Below, in pieces: positions 7,955 through 17,499 of a stretch of 64,000 nucleotides of DNA (within the stretch, counting starts at the first letter, position 1; the number at the start of each line of letters is the position of its first letter). Location of the stretch: positions 1 through 64,000 of the forward strand of contig NZ_CBQR020000094.1 of the NCBI RefSeq assembly GCF_000455485.1, given 5' to 3'. Position numbers and translations under genes: made by a program. The notes beneath the pieces are model-generated. The model was given only the letters and a program-made list of their open reading frames with translations, ran no database searches and was not told where the DNA came from. This DNA is from Gorillibacterium massiliense. GTDB lineage: Bacteria > Bacillota > Bacilli > Paenibacillales > NBRC-103111.

Positions 7955-9640
7955 TTAAATTTTCAGTACGCCACCCATGCTGGCATTGGTGACCAGCTTC
8001 GAGTAGCGGGCGAGATAACCGGTGGTAATCTTCGGCTCGAAGCCCTTCCATTCCGCTTTACGCTTCGCCATTTCTTCGTCGCTGATCTCCAAATGGATGG
8101 TCCGATTGCCCAAATCCAACTCGATAGTGTCGCCATCGTGAACAAAAGCGATAGGACCGCCTTCCGCCGCTTCCGGAGAAATGTGTCCGATGCTGATGCC
8201 GCGGGATGCGCCAGAGAAACGCCCGTCGGTGATCAAGCCGACTTTAGTGCCGAGACCCATGCCGACGATTTGCGAGGTGGGAGCCAGCATTTCCGGCATG
8301 CCTGGGCCGCCCTTCGGTCCTTCGTAGCGGATGACCACGACGTGGCCTTCCTTCACTTTGCCATTGGCGATGCCGGACAAAGCATCTTCCTGGGAATCGA
8401 AACAGATGGCGGTGCCTTTGAAATAGTTGCCGACAGATTTATCTACGGCGCCTACCTTGATAATACTGCCTTCCGGTGCCAGGTTTCCGAAGAGAACGGA
8501 CAAGCCGCCTTCCGGGCTATGCGGGTTATCCAACGGATGAATGACCGCTTCGTCCGTGATTTCGCAGCCGGCGACATTTTCCCGCAAGGTTTTGCCCGTT
8601 ACGGTGATGCATTCGCCATACAGCGCGCCTTCCTTTTTGAACAGCTCGTTCAGAATGGCGCTGACGCCACCGGCATTGTGCAGGTCCTCGATGTGGTACT
8701 GGGAAGCCGGAGCCAGCTTAGACAGATGGGGAACGCGTTTCGCCACTTCGTTGATCCGTTCAATAGGGTAATGGATGCCTGCTTCTTGAGCCAGTGCCAA
8801 GGTGTGCAACACCGTATTGGTCGAGCCGCCCATTGCCATATCCAGAGCGAAGGCGTTGTCGATGGTTTTCTCGGTGACGATATCCCGAGGCTTGATGTCC
8901 AGCTTGATCAGTTCCATCAGTTGCGTAGCCGAACGACGGACAAATTCCCTCCGTTCCGGAGACACGGCGAGGATCGTGCCATTGCCCGGGAGGGCGAGGC
9001 CGAGTACTTCCGCCAAACAGTTCATGGAGTTGGCGGTAAACATGCCGGAGCAAGAACCGCAGGTAGGACAGCCGTATTGTTCAAGCTCCAAAAGACCGGC
9101 ATCGTCCAGTTGTCCGGCTTGGTGCGCACCAACGCCTTCGAATACGGACGTCAGGGATAGCGCGTTGCCTTTGCTGTCACGGCCGGCTTTCATCGGGCCG
9201 CCGCTGACGAATACCGTCGGGATATTGACACGAAGTGCGCCCATCATCATACCTGGGGTAATTTTGTCGCAGTTGGGAATGCAGACCATGCCGTCAAACC
9301 AGTGGGCGTTGACCACTGTTTCTACGGAGTCGGCGATGATATCACGGCTGGGCAAGGAATACCGCATCCCGATATGCCCCATGGCTATTCCGTCATCGAC
9401 GCCGATCGTATTGAACTCAAAAGGAACGCCGCCGGCTTCACGGATCGCTTCCTTGACGATTTTACCGAATTCCTGAAGGTGTACATGGCCGGGAACGATA
9501 TCAATGTACGAGTTGCAGACGGCAATAAACGGTTTGCCGAAATCCTCTTCCTTTACTCCCGCCGCTCGCAGTAAGCTACGGTGCGGAGCGCGGTCAAAGC
9601 CCTTCTTGATCATGTCGCTTCTCATTTTCGCATTTTCCAT
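7955..9640 (-). CDS. ilvD: Dihydroxy-acid dehydratase
   Basis: Third enzyme of valine and isoleucine synthesis, dehydrating 2,3-dihydroxy acids to 2-keto acids in the cytoplasm (561 aa). Fe-S ligands are visible in [12 protein letters not shown] and in [18 protein letters not shown]. The C-terminal swivel domain has [12 protein letters not shown] and [15 protein letters not shown], all family hallmarks. ATG 9640 is preceded by AGGA; an earlier start at 9664 has a weaker context. The gene stands alone with a ~175-base leader; I saw no T-box sequence in it. Confidence 0.96.
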   Translation of the reverse strand: MENAKMRSDMIKKGFDRAPHRSLLRAAGVKEEDFGKPFIAVCNSYIDIVPGHVHLQEFGKIVKEAIREAGGVPFEFNTIGVDDGIAMGHIGMRYSLPSRDIIADSVETVVNAHWFDGMVCIPNCDKITPGMMMGALRVNIPTVFVSGGPMKAGRDSKGNALSLTSVFEGVGAHQAGQLDDAGLLELEQYGCPTCGSCSGMFTANSMNCLAEVLGLALPGNGTILAVSPERREFVRRSATQLMELIKLDIKPRDIVTEKTIDNAFALDMAMGGSTNTVLHTLALAQEAGIHYPIERINEVAKRVPHLSKLAPASQYHIEDLHNAGGVSAILNELFKKEGALYGECITVTGKTLRENVAGCEITDEAVIHPLDNPHSPEGGLSVLFGNLAPEGSIIKVGAVDKSVGNYFKGTAICFDSQEDALSGIANGKVKEGHVVVIRYEGPKGGPGMPEMLAPTSQIVGMGLGTKVGLITDGRFSGASRGISIGHISPEAAEGGPIAFVHDGDTIELDLGNRTIHLEISDEEMAKRKAEWKGFEPKITTGYLARYSKLVTNASMGGVLKI

Positions 9641-9814
9641 TTCGCTTCCTAACTCCCCTTCCATCCTTGCGTACTAAAAATCATTTTTACAATCTTATCA
9701 CTTTTCGTAGCGGTATGCACCATAAATGCACCAAAAACATCCGGTCAATTGGAGAATCGAAAAATACCAAAAGGAAGATGAGCGTCAGCAAAAGATTTAG
9801 CCAATCATGAAAAT

Positions 9815-9843
9815 GACCCGCTCCTCAATAACCGGAACGGGTC
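9815..9843 (-). terminator. Terminator of the amino-sugar operon
   Basis: Minus-strand stem GACCCGTTCC / GGAGCGGGTC (one T-G pair) followed by ATTTTCAT, just after the ROK kinase stop. Confidence 0.7.
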
Positions 9844-9859
9844 CAAAACCATTTATTCA

Positions 9860-10759
9860 TCAAACCCGCATCATGGAAAATGCGAGCTTTGCCGCGCCGA
9901 TGGCACCGGCCTGATTTCCCAACAAGGCGGGCCGGACATCGACCTCCGGCGCTCTCATATCCTTGAACTGCTCCATCAAGCTATCCCACCATAATTCCTT
10001 GGCATGGATCAGCCCGCCGCCAAGGACGATGGATTGGGGATTGATCCCGATATGCAAATTGTGCAGCACCAGCGCCAAATGGAACACATAACGTTCCATT
10101 ACTTCGACGATCCGCAGGTTTCCGCGCTGAAACTCAGCAAGCACCTCCTGGCCCGACGAATACGCATGCTCGGCAGCTTCCGAAGCTAGTCTCACCAGCG
10201 CAGTGCCGGATAAATACTGCTCGATGCAGCCCTGCCGACCGCAGTTGCAAGGGTGTCCGCCCGGAATGAGGACGACATGTCCCCATTCCCCACCGTTCCA
10301 ATCCGCGCCTCGAACGAGTTCGCCGCCGATCATGTTGGCGCCGCCGACGCCCGTCCCGAGCGTAAGCATCACGATATCCGACAAGTCCTTGCCTGCACCC
10401 TGCCATTGCTCGCCCAGCAATGCTGTATTGGCGTCATTGTCGACAGCCGTCGGGAGACGAAATTCGGACTCCACCCAGTCCTTGATATTGAAGCCCTGCC
10501 AGCCGGGCAAATTTGCCGTAGCGTAAACGACCTGTCCGGTAATCGTATTGACTCGCCCCGCCGTGCCGATGCCGATCGCCTCCGCATCGGGATGCTGATC
10601 AAGCAGGACCCGGATCGTTTCTCTCACTTTCTCAACAATATGATCCTTGCCTTGCGAAGCATCCGTTGCAGTACGGGATTGTCCAAGAATAACGCCATTT
10701 TCGTCTACGGCAAGTCCCTTAATGGATGTGCCCCCGATGTCGATTCCTATCACTTTCAA
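9860..10759 (-). CDS. ROK-family sugar kinase (ManNAc/GlcNAc kinase candidate)
   Basis: Cytoplasmic ATP-dependent kinase of 299 aa. ATP site IGIDIGGTSIKG at the N-terminus, catalytic Asp in VDNDANTALLGE, and the ROK zinc site CNCGRQGCIEQY are present. Its place beside a ManNAc-6-P epimerase suggests it phosphorylates N-acetylmannosamine or N-acetylglucosamine, but ROK specificity cannot be read from motifs. TTG 10759 gives the canonical MKVIGIDIGGT start; a GTG at 10768 lies only three bases from the AAAGG site. Last gene of the operon. Confidence 0.88.
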   Translation of the reverse strand: MKVIGIDIGGTSIKGLAVDENGVILGQSRTATDASQGKDHIVEKVRETIRVLLDQHPDAEAIGIGTAGRVNTITGQVVYATANLPGWQGFNIKDWVESEFRLPTAVDNDANTALLGEQWQGAGKDLSDIVMLTLGTGVGGANMIGGELVRGADWNGGEWGHVVLIPGGHPCNCGRQGCIEQYLSGTALVRLASEAAEHAYSSGQEVLAEFQRGNLRIVEVMERYVFHLALVLHNLHIGINPQSIVLGGGLIHAKELWWDSLMEQFKDMRAPEVDVRPALLGNQAGAIGAAKLAFSMMRV

Positions 10760-10783
10760 GAAGCTCACACACCTTTCAGGCTG

Positions 10784-11617
10784 CTAATAAATCCGGTCGA
10801 TTACCGCTCTGGCCGTCTTTTCTTTCATCGACTTCGCCCGGTTCGAATCTTTCAAGGACAAGCCTTCGCAGATGAGATCGATGACGAACAGCTGCGAAAT
10901 TTTGGCCGTAATCGATCCACCCTCAAGCGGAGATTCCTTCCCGGCCGTCAGCAGCACAATATCGGCAATGCTCGTTATCGGTGATTTGGCGTAATTCGTA
11001 ATTGCAATCACTTTGGCGCCGTTTTTCTTCGCCTTGGCAAGAATATCGTTCGTATCCATCGTACTTCCCGAAACAGAGAAGCCGATGGCCACATCGCCCT
11101 CTTCCAGCAGAACGGCCGACATCGCCTGAATATGGCTATCCGCCGTCGCTTCCGAACGGCGGCCGATCCGGAGGAAGCGGTTCTTCGCATCGAGCGCCGT
11201 TATTCCAGAAGAACCCACGCCAAAAAATTGAATATGGCGCGCCTGATCGATCAGATCGATCGCCTCGTGCAATTTTTGCTTGTCCAATAAGCTCATGCTG
11301 ACTTGCAGAACATGAATAGCGCTGTTGCTAATGACCTGAATAAAGTCTTCCGCGCTTCCTTCGTCGTTCTTAGTGGCTTCCATCATCTTGTAGGTCTGAT
11401 TCTGCGCCAGAGCCAGTTTGAATTCCTGGTAACCCTTAAATCCTATCTTGCGGCAGAACCGGATGACCGTCGTTTCCCCAACTTTGGAGTGCTCAGCCAG
11501 TTCCGTAACCGAATGAAATATGACCTCATCCGCGTGATCCAGCACGCGCTGGGCAACTTTTTGTTCCGATTTGGTTAGCGAAGGAAAATAGCTCCTGATT
11601 TGCGCATTTAAATCCAA
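10784..11617 (-). CDS. RpiR/MurR-family regulator
   Basis: Transcription regulator of 277 aa: N-terminal helix-turn-helix (residues 1-77, with TELAEHSKVGETTVIRFCRK) and a C-terminal SIS domain (about 120-260, GVGSSGITALDAKNRFLR and SVSGSTMDTNDIL) that senses phosphosugars. The start is TTG, directly abutting the TAA stop of the epimerase gene (TAATTG), so translation is probably coupled. It likely controls this operon in response to an amino-sugar phosphate; whether as repressor or activator is not visible. Confidence 0.9.
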   Translation of the reverse strand: MDLNAQIRSYFPSLTKSEQKVAQRVLDHADEVIFHSVTELAEHSKVGETTVIRFCRKIGFKGYQEFKLALAQNQTYKMMEATKNDEGSAEDFIQVISNSAIHVLQVSMSLLDKQKLHEAIDLIDQARHIQFFGVGSSGITALDAKNRFLRIGRRSEATADSHIQAMSAVLLEEGDVAIGFSVSGSTMDTNDILAKAKKNGAKVIAITNYAKSPITSIADIVLLTAGKESPLEGGSITAKISQLFVIDLICEGLSLKDSNRAKSMKEKTARAVIDRIY

Positions 11618-12307
11618 TTACCCCAACGCCTTTCTAACGTCGTCTACATACCTTTCCGTAATGAGCTGCGGTCTCGTAATCGCCGATCCGACAACTACTG
11701 CATACGCACCTAATTTTAACATTTTTGATGCTTCGGATGGCATAAAAACTTTTCCCTCGGCTATCACGGGAATACGTAAACGGGATGCTGCGTCCTTTAC
11801 CAAGTCGAAGTCAGGACCCGATTGCTTCGGCGAGTAAGAGGTATAGCCGGACAAGGTCGTTGATACGCAATCGACGCCGATCGATTCGGCGTAGAGGGCT
11901 TCCTCCAGCGTCGAGATGTCCGCCATGACCTTTTGTCCATGTTGCTTCATATATTGAATGATATCCTCAAGCTTCTCCCCATGGGGGCGGTTTCTCCGCG
12001 TGCAATCCAGGGCGACCAGATCGACGCCCACCTCCATGAGCTCTTTCACCTCACGAAGGGTCGGCGTGATGAAAACGTCGCTGCCATCGTAGTCCCGTTT
12101 GATCAGCCCGATGATCGGCAGCGAGGTTTCCCGCTTAATGGCCGCGATATCCTGAACCGTATTTGCCCGGATTCCTACTGCCCCGCCCATTTCGGCCGCT
12201 TTCGCCATTTTCGCCATCATTTCGGAGCCAAACAGCGGTTCGTGCTCCAGTGCCTGACAGGATACGATTAACCCCTTCTCTACCTTTTCAAAAACCGAAT
12301 CACTCAC
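11618..12307 (-). CDS. nanE: N-acylglucosamine-6-phosphate 2-epimerase
   Basis: Cytoplasmic enzyme of 229 aa converting ManNAc-6-P to GlcNAc-6-P. The TIM-barrel NanE signature is clear: LIVSCQALEHEPL, GAVGIRANTVQDIAAIK, PIIGLIKRDY, LVALDCTRRNRP, VIAEGKVF, AVVVGSAITRP. GTG 12307 with AAGG eight bases upstream is preferred over GTG 12316, which abuts the ribosome site. The start overlaps the end of the acetyltransferase gene by 8 bases. No nanA aldolase is present here, so free or bound ManNAc rather than sialic acid may be the source. Confidence 0.92.
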   Translation of the reverse strand: MSDSVFEKVEKGLIVSCQALEHEPLFGSEMMAKMAKAAEMGGAVGIRANTVQDIAAIKRETSLPIIGLIKRDYDGSDVFITPTLREVKELMEVGVDLVALDCTRRNRPHGEKLEDIIQYMKQHGQKVMADISTLEEALYAESIGVDCVSTTLSGYTSYSPKQSGPDFDLVKDAASRLRIPVIAEGKVFMPSEASKMLKLGAYAVVVGSAITRPQLITERYVDDVRKALG

Positions 12308-13319
12308 AATGTTCACCTTCCCTAGCTGCAGTCAGCATCTTGCTTGAAAGGACGTATTCTTTCCAAGGGATAAAATTGAAAAATCCATAAAAATCCAATA
12401 ATACGGTCCAATCAATAATACAATATTTTACATTTCTTTGCTGCAACATTTCTAATGATTTATACAATAAAAAGAGTCCCAAACCGTGCTTCCGATATTC
12501 CCCGTCCAAGCCGATCGGCCCCAGCCCACCGAAATCGTCGCCAAGCTGCCCACGCCAGTAAATTGATGAACCGATGAAACGGGACGTTTTGTCGTGAATG
12601 CGGCTAAAGCCGATGACCCGGCTGCCGCCCTTCTCTTTCAGTATGGCAACATGCTCATGTTGGGCTACGTTCGTCAGAAACGCCGACATTTCTTCATACC
12701 AACGGTCGGGAAAATTTCGTTTGAAGAAAGCCATAACTTCCTCTTCATCTTCTTGTTGCATCTCCGTGACGACATAACGTTCATAATCCGTCCGCCATTT
12801 CGGCTTAATGGCTTCATGAAGATTCGTCCGGCTAAGGTCGCCGATCAAATCGTATGCAGCGCCGCCTTCTTCATAGCCATGTTTGCGGAAAAAGTCCCGC
12901 GCCGCTTGGCAAATCGAAGGGATACCGGGGAAGAAGTGCCTCAGTTCTCCGCCCAGTTGCAATGATTGAACCCCCGACGAGCGAAGATGGTTTTCTGCAT
13001 CGTTAAGCAATCGAGTGCCAATACCTTGTCTGCGATAACGAAAATCCACGATCAGGAACCGAATCGTACCAACGGTAGGATCGGAGGGTACGAGGCCCAT
13101 CGGCGCGGTCTGCTGCTGATAGGCGATCATGCCAATCAGTTCCTTCGTGTCACTGGCGTAGGCGCCAGTCAATTCCGTTGGCCTAGCCGTGCCGAGTCCG
13201 AATACGTTTTGCCGCAGAAGCTGCTCATCCAGCGGAAAAAGAGCTCCGATGTTCCGGTTCCACAGGTCCAGCATTATACCTGTATCTTGTTCATGAATAC
13301 GTTCATAGCTCAGATTCAT
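12300..13319 (-). CDS. Double GNAT-domain acetyltransferase
   Basis: Cytoplasmic protein of 339 aa with two GNAT folds. The first (residues ~1-160) has a clear acetyl-CoA loop in RRQGIGTRLL; the second (~180-330) has the related YRKHGLGLFLLYKSL. The family acetylates amines using acetyl-CoA; being inside an amino-sugar operon, it could act on a hexosamine, but that is inference. It overlaps nanE by 8 bases and starts 4 bases after the DUF4127 gene, so the three are tightly coupled. Confidence 0.82.
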   Translation of the reverse strand: MNLSYERIHEQDTGIMLDLWNRNIGALFPLDEQLLRQNVFGLGTARPTELTGAYASDTKELIGMIAYQQQTAPMGLVPSDPTVGTIRFLIVDFRYRRQGIGTRLLNDAENHLRSSGVQSLQLGGELRHFFPGIPSICQAARDFFRKHGYEEGGAAYDLIGDLSRTNLHEAIKPKWRTDYERYVVTEMQQEDEEEVMAFFKRNFPDRWYEEMSAFLTNVAQHEHVAILKEKGGSRVIGFSRIHDKTSRFIGSSIYWRGQLGDDFGGLGPIGLDGEYRKHGLGLFLLYKSLEMLQQRNVKYCIIDWTVLLDFYGFFNFIPWKEYVLSSKMLTAAREGEHCE

Positions 13320-13323
13320 AAAC

Positions 13324-14868
13324 TCACCCCCGCTCCGGCATCGTTCGAACCAGATGCGTTCGCAGCCCTACTTCGAACATCCGGCTCCACGGCATATAGC
13401 AATCGTCGATTACGACGCGATGTTCTTCATCATTGATATGCCTATCCACAAATTCCGTCAGTTGCTCCCGCACCAACCGAGCTGCCACGCCCCGCAGTCC
13501 GTCCACTTCGAAGTAATCCATTTGATAGTCCGGAAGCATATGATCGCATACTACGTGGCGTACTTTGGAGCAATATCCCGCATCCTCCGTATACCGGAGC
13601 GCCAGAAAATCCAGATGAGGCTCGGTTTCGCCGTAAATGTTGTAAATCATGCCTTGGGCAATGCAAGTGCCGAGCGAGTTCGAGCTCGTGTTCCAGCCCG
13701 CGTAGCCGGCCAGCTTGAACAGCAGCTTCTTCTCGCGAAGCAAACGAACCAGATTCAAATCCGCCCCATTCGCGAAGGCGATATCCGCCACGACGCAAGG
13801 CTTCTTCAGGTTATGCACGACATAATCCGCCATTTCGGTCAACTCGACGATATTCCGCAATACGTGATAGCCTGCATTGGCTGTCTCTTGCGCGACAGCC
13901 TCCATCATCTTGTCACCGGGGCTATTTACGAGCAGCACCAAATCGGCATCGGTCATGGAGGACGCAACGAGGCCGCCGGCCGCGATAATTTGATATTTTA
14001 AACTTTCATAGAAAATCCGATCTTCATATAAAGGAGTAACAAAAGGACCCTGCACGCTTGCAAAATGAGGGTATACGAGCGGCTTGCATCCTTTGAACGC
14101 GTTGATCATCCGGGCCAAAAGCGTACAACCGACCTCATCAGCCCCAGGGTACATATATACGTTCAATTCGACGCCTTGCACTTTCACGTACTCCCGCACC
14201 TTCTGCTGATCCACCGCGGTTAAGCCGAAGGGAGCAGAATCATCCTGCGGAACGATCATGAAATCGATAATCCGGTCTTTCGCATACCGGACGGCCAACT
14301 TGTTCACTTCGATATTGACCGCGCGTCTGGCTAAGTAATCTTCCAATACGTCTTTTGGCAAGGCCGTATCCAGCTGTGCCTTCGCCGACTGTTCTTCTTC
14401 TGTTGCGATTCCCAGTTCGATTCGATGGGCGATGTAGCCTTGGCGGAATATTTCCGCTCCCCATTCTCCGTAGTAATCCGGTTCTTCATCGCTGCTGGAG
14501 TAACGAGGACAGCGCATGATCAAACTGAAGGCAAATATTTTCAAATCCGGGTTCGCCTGTTTCAATTGAGCCAATTGCTCCAGTTTGGTTTCACAGGATG
14601 CTATCGTCAGTTGGTGCAACCGAGAAGGAATAATTCCGCCGTACAATAGCGTATCCAGAGATAGCACGGCTCCGTCGGCTTCCTTCGCATGCTCCTTAAG
14701 CCACTGCCAAAGCTGTTCTGTGTTTCCGGGTTGTTTCTTCTGCCCCATCATTTCGAGCGGGGGCGCAATGATTTCCATGTCAGTTCCCGACGCCAAATCT
14801 AAAGGAAATTGATAATTACAGGGACGTTCGTCCAAAGGAATATATAGAATCTTTTTGCGTGGTTTCAT
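13324..14868 (-). CDS. DUF4127 family protein
   Basis: Soluble protein of 514 aa without signal peptide. Family markers are the N-terminus LYIPLDERPCNYQFP, the segment GAVLSLDTLLYGGIIPSR, VPQDDSAPFG, PGADEVG, and AGWNTSSNSLGTCIAQG, which fit DUF4127 as I know it. The conserved Asp, Arg, Asn and acidic clusters look like those of a metal-dependent enzyme, but no reaction is established to my knowledge. AGAGGAAG precedes the ATG. It sits between GH84 and the acetyltransferase in one operon, so it likely acts on the same imported glycan or its products. Confidence 0.8.
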   Translation of the reverse strand: MKPRKKILYIPLDERPCNYQFPLDLASGTDMEIIAPPLEMMGQKKQPGNTEQLWQWLKEHAKEADGAVLSLDTLLYGGIIPSRLHQLTIASCETKLEQLAQLKQANPDLKIFAFSLIMRCPRYSSSDEEPDYYGEWGAEIFRQGYIAHRIELGIATEEEQSAKAQLDTALPKDVLEDYLARRAVNIEVNKLAVRYAKDRIIDFMIVPQDDSAPFGLTAVDQQKVREYVKVQGVELNVYMYPGADEVGCTLLARMINAFKGCKPLVYPHFASVQGPFVTPLYEDRIFYESLKYQIIAAGGLVASSMTDADLVLLVNSPGDKMMEAVAQETANAGYHVLRNIVELTEMADYVVHNLKKPCVVADIAFANGADLNLVRLLREKKLLFKLAGYAGWNTSSNSLGTCIAQGMIYNIYGETEPHLDFLALRYTEDAGYCSKVRHVVCDHMLPDYQMDYFEVDGLRGVAARLVREQLTEFVDRHINDEEHRVVIDDCYMPWSRMFEVGLRTHLVRTMPERG

Positions 14869-14899
14869 TTGGCTTCCTCTCCTATCTCTCAGGATCGGC

Positions 14900-16621
14900 T
14901 TAAGATAGCGATTGCGATGATGCCGATTCTATCAACTCTTCGTGAGTTGTCTCTTTTTTGTTCTCCTGCTTCTTTGCATATCCCCATTCCTGCGCAGCCT
15001 TCATCGCCATATCGCTGCCGATGCGCACGCTGCAAAAGCTGCACTTCTCAACCCACTCCCGTACCTTCTCCCGGTTGCCGTCCGTCGGATCGTTTTCGCA
15101 AGCCAAGATCGCATGCCAAAGCCGGATATCCATTTCAGCCCGCTCGAACCACGGCTTCACTTCAACATGGAATTTCTCGTTTCTCATCCCGGACAAATCG
15201 GCAAGGACCTCTGCAAATTTCTTAAAGTGCCGGTCGATTTCCTGCATGCTGCGATCTTTGAGCGCCTGTTCCAACTGCTCGTTCTTTCCGAACCATAAAC
15301 GACGGTTCTCATTGTTGCGGCAGAAAAATGTCATTGAATCCACATGGTCCGGTGCAAATTGTTCGATAGCGAGCTTCCAGGAATAATCCGCATTGTACCG
15401 TTCGCTGTTCCACATATAGTGGGACAGGGTCACCAGGCTGATCTTCGACAGTTCCCATTGGTTCATCGGATTGCTCACAAAGCCGACATGTCCGTGCTGA
15501 TTCAATTTCGAATAGCGGTTCCGTACCGGGTCCAGGAAGATCCGGTCCTTATCTGCGTCGTTTACCGGAACATTATCCCAAAGAATGAAGTCATGGCCGT
15601 AATACTCCCGGTTATTCTTCGCATGGGTCCGGTCAATCGTCGGCGCAAACACGAAGTATCCCGTCCAGAACACGAGCACTTCCGGATCCATGAGTCCGCG
15701 GATATCCTTCTTGTATTCCGTATCCCAGTAGGACCAATATTCCGAAGGGCACATTACCAATTGATACTGATACAGCTCTTGTTTCAAGTATCGATTGATT
15801 TCGTTCACCAGATAAGCATGGGCCACGCCCGCTCTTCCCAGGAAATTTTTATTTTCTTCCTTCAGCACGTAATCGATGTCATCCATCAAAATGGCGAAGT
15901 TCCGGATGCCGATGTCCATCATTGACTTGAGTTTTTGCTGAATCAAGGCAAAATCGTCTTGCGACGTAAATTTCATATCTTTACCCGGGCTAATGCAATA
16001 GAAGAAGTCGACCTGGTGCTTGTCACAGTGCTGTTTCAACTGTCTGATCTTATCGAATTCCTCGGCAGGGTACGGTTCTCTCCATAGCTCCCGGTGATAT
16101 TCGTCGTCCTTTGGCGCGTACATATAGGCATTCATGCGATGCTTGCTCATGAAATCGATGGAATCCATCCGGTCCTCGAAGCTCCATGGCACTCCATAAA
16201 ACCCCTCGATGATGCCCCGGATCGGAAAAGACGGCTCATCGTGGATCGTCGCTTTCGGCAGCCGCAACCCTTTTTCGCACGGCTCAAGCAGCAGCCCCAA
16301 CGCATCGATCGCATATTTGATCCCGCGTTTGTTGCTGGCGAACACCGTGATGGTCTCTTGCTCAATTTGCAAAATATAACCGTCTTGAGCAAGCTCGCCG
16401 TTGTATTCGAAATGCAGCTTGACATTGCCGAGTTCATAATCTTCTTCGACGTATTCTTTGTACATCGTCTGGATCTCAATCAAGTCGGAAGAAATGATAC
16501 CTTCGAATTCCTGATTCATCCCAAAACGCGACGATAACTCGCAAACCAGCTTTTTCCCTTCGAATTCCACGTACTCGCCGTGGTGATACATATCCCTGAA
16601 ATAATAATGGTAGTCTTTCAT
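14900..16621 (-). CDS. GH84 beta-N-acetylglucosaminidase
   Basis: Glycoside hydrolase of 573 aa removing terminal beta-linked GlcNAc by substrate assistance. The N-terminal domain (1-~130) is the GH20b-like module; the barrel begins at FPIRGIIEGFYGVPWS, continues with MNAYMYAPKDDEYHRE, and holds the adjacent catalytic Asp pair in AILMDDIDYV. A helical C-terminal part follows. No signal peptide is seen, so it acts inside the cell on imported oligosaccharides, which fits the ABC importer beside it. Secreted GH84 hyaluronidases are longer and carry leader peptides. Confidence 0.9.
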   Translation of the reverse strand: MKDYHYYFRDMYHHGEYVEFEGKKLVCELSSRFGMNQEFEGIISSDLIEIQTMYKEYVEEDYELGNVKLHFEYNGELAQDGYILQIEQETITVFASNKRGIKYAIDALGLLLEPCEKGLRLPKATIHDEPSFPIRGIIEGFYGVPWSFEDRMDSIDFMSKHRMNAYMYAPKDDEYHRELWREPYPAEEFDKIRQLKQHCDKHQVDFFYCISPGKDMKFTSQDDFALIQQKLKSMMDIGIRNFAILMDDIDYVLKEENKNFLGRAGVAHAYLVNEINRYLKQELYQYQLVMCPSEYWSYWDTEYKKDIRGLMDPEVLVFWTGYFVFAPTIDRTHAKNNREYYGHDFILWDNVPVNDADKDRIFLDPVRNRYSKLNQHGHVGFVSNPMNQWELSKISLVTLSHYMWNSERYNADYSWKLAIEQFAPDHVDSMTFFCRNNENRRLWFGKNEQLEQALKDRSMQEIDRHFKKFAEVLADLSGMRNEKFHVEVKPWFERAEMDIRLWHAILACENDPTDGNREKVREWVEKCSFCSVRIGSDMAMKAAQEWGYAKKQENKKETTHEELIESASSQSLS

Positions 16622-16656
16622 GGCATTATTACCTATTCGGTGCGATGTCGACAGCC

Positions 16657-17496
16657 TTAACCTTTAACCGCACCCGAAATTCCTTCCATATAATATTTTT
16701 GCGTAAACAGGAATACGATGATGATCGGAACCACCGAGATAACTGTCCCTGCAGCGATCCAACCGAAATTGTAAGCGAATTGTCCGTTCAGGAAGCTCAG
16801 TGCCGAGGCGAGCGGATACTTGCCGGTATCGTTCAACACGATCATCGGCCACAAGAAATCGTTCCATCTCCCCATGAACTCGAGCAGCACGATGACGGCG
16901 ATGCTCGGCTTTACGACCGGAAGCATGAGCTGACCCCATATGCGCAGTTCGCTTGCCCCGTCGATTTTCCCGGAATCCCTTAACTCAAAAGGAACCGTCA
17001 TAAACGCCTGACGCATCAGGAAAATATTAAATACGCTGACCCCGGACGGCAGGATGACCGCCATGTAATTCCCCATGACACCTAACGCATCAATCGTCAA
17101 ATAGTTCACGACCATACCCGCAGCCGCAGGGATAATCATGGTAGCCACAAGCAGCGTAAAAACGGAATCTCTGCCTTTAAACTTGAAAGCGGCGAGGGGA
17201 TAGGCGGTCAGGCAAGACAATACGACGTTCATGATCACCCCGATCACCGCCATGATGAGGGTGTTGGTGATATATTTAGGGAAGTCCATGAATTTCCAAA
17301 CTTGAACGTAGTTACCGAAATTAATAAAGGTAGGCAGAATCGCCGGCGGGAACGCAAAAATATTTTTTCCCGGCATGAGCGACACACTTAACAGCCATAG
17401 AAAAGGGCCCATCATTAAGAGCGCAAACAATATGAGAAGCAGATAGATGAGTGTTTTATTAAAACCATTGAGAATAGTCTTCTTCATAAGATTCAT
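16657..17496 (-). CDS. Carbohydrate ABC transporter permease (MalG-like)
   Basis: Second membrane subunit (279 aa) of the amino-sugar importer, with about six helices and the EAA-like cytoplasmic loop ELRDSGKIDGASELRIWGQL that contacts the ATPase. It starts four bases after the stop of the other permease. ATG 17487 (MKKTIL) has slightly better upstream purines than ATG 17496. No ATPase gene lies in the operon, so a shared MsmX-type ATPase encoded elsewhere is expected. Confidence 0.9.
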   Translation of the reverse strand: MNLMKKTILNGFNKTLIYLLLILFALLMMGPFLWLLSVSLMPGKNIFAFPPAILPTFINFGNYVQVWKFMDFPKYITNTLIMAVIGVIMNVVLSCLTAYPLAAFKFKGRDSVFTLLVATMIIPAAAGMVVNYLTIDALGVMGNYMAVILPSGVSVFNIFLMRQAFMTVPFELRDSGKIDGASELRIWGQLMLPVVKPSIAVIVLLEFMGRWNDFLWPMIVLNDTGKYPLASALSFLNGQFAYNFGWIAAGTVISVVPIIIVFLFTQKYYMEGISGAVKG

Positions 17497-17499
17497 CCA

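Noticed and set aside
9641..9814. T-box or CodY-type leader before ilvD
   Set aside because: No GGTGG-type T-box and no clear AATTTTCWGAAAATT site; the GGTGCAT direct repeat there is too short to interpret.
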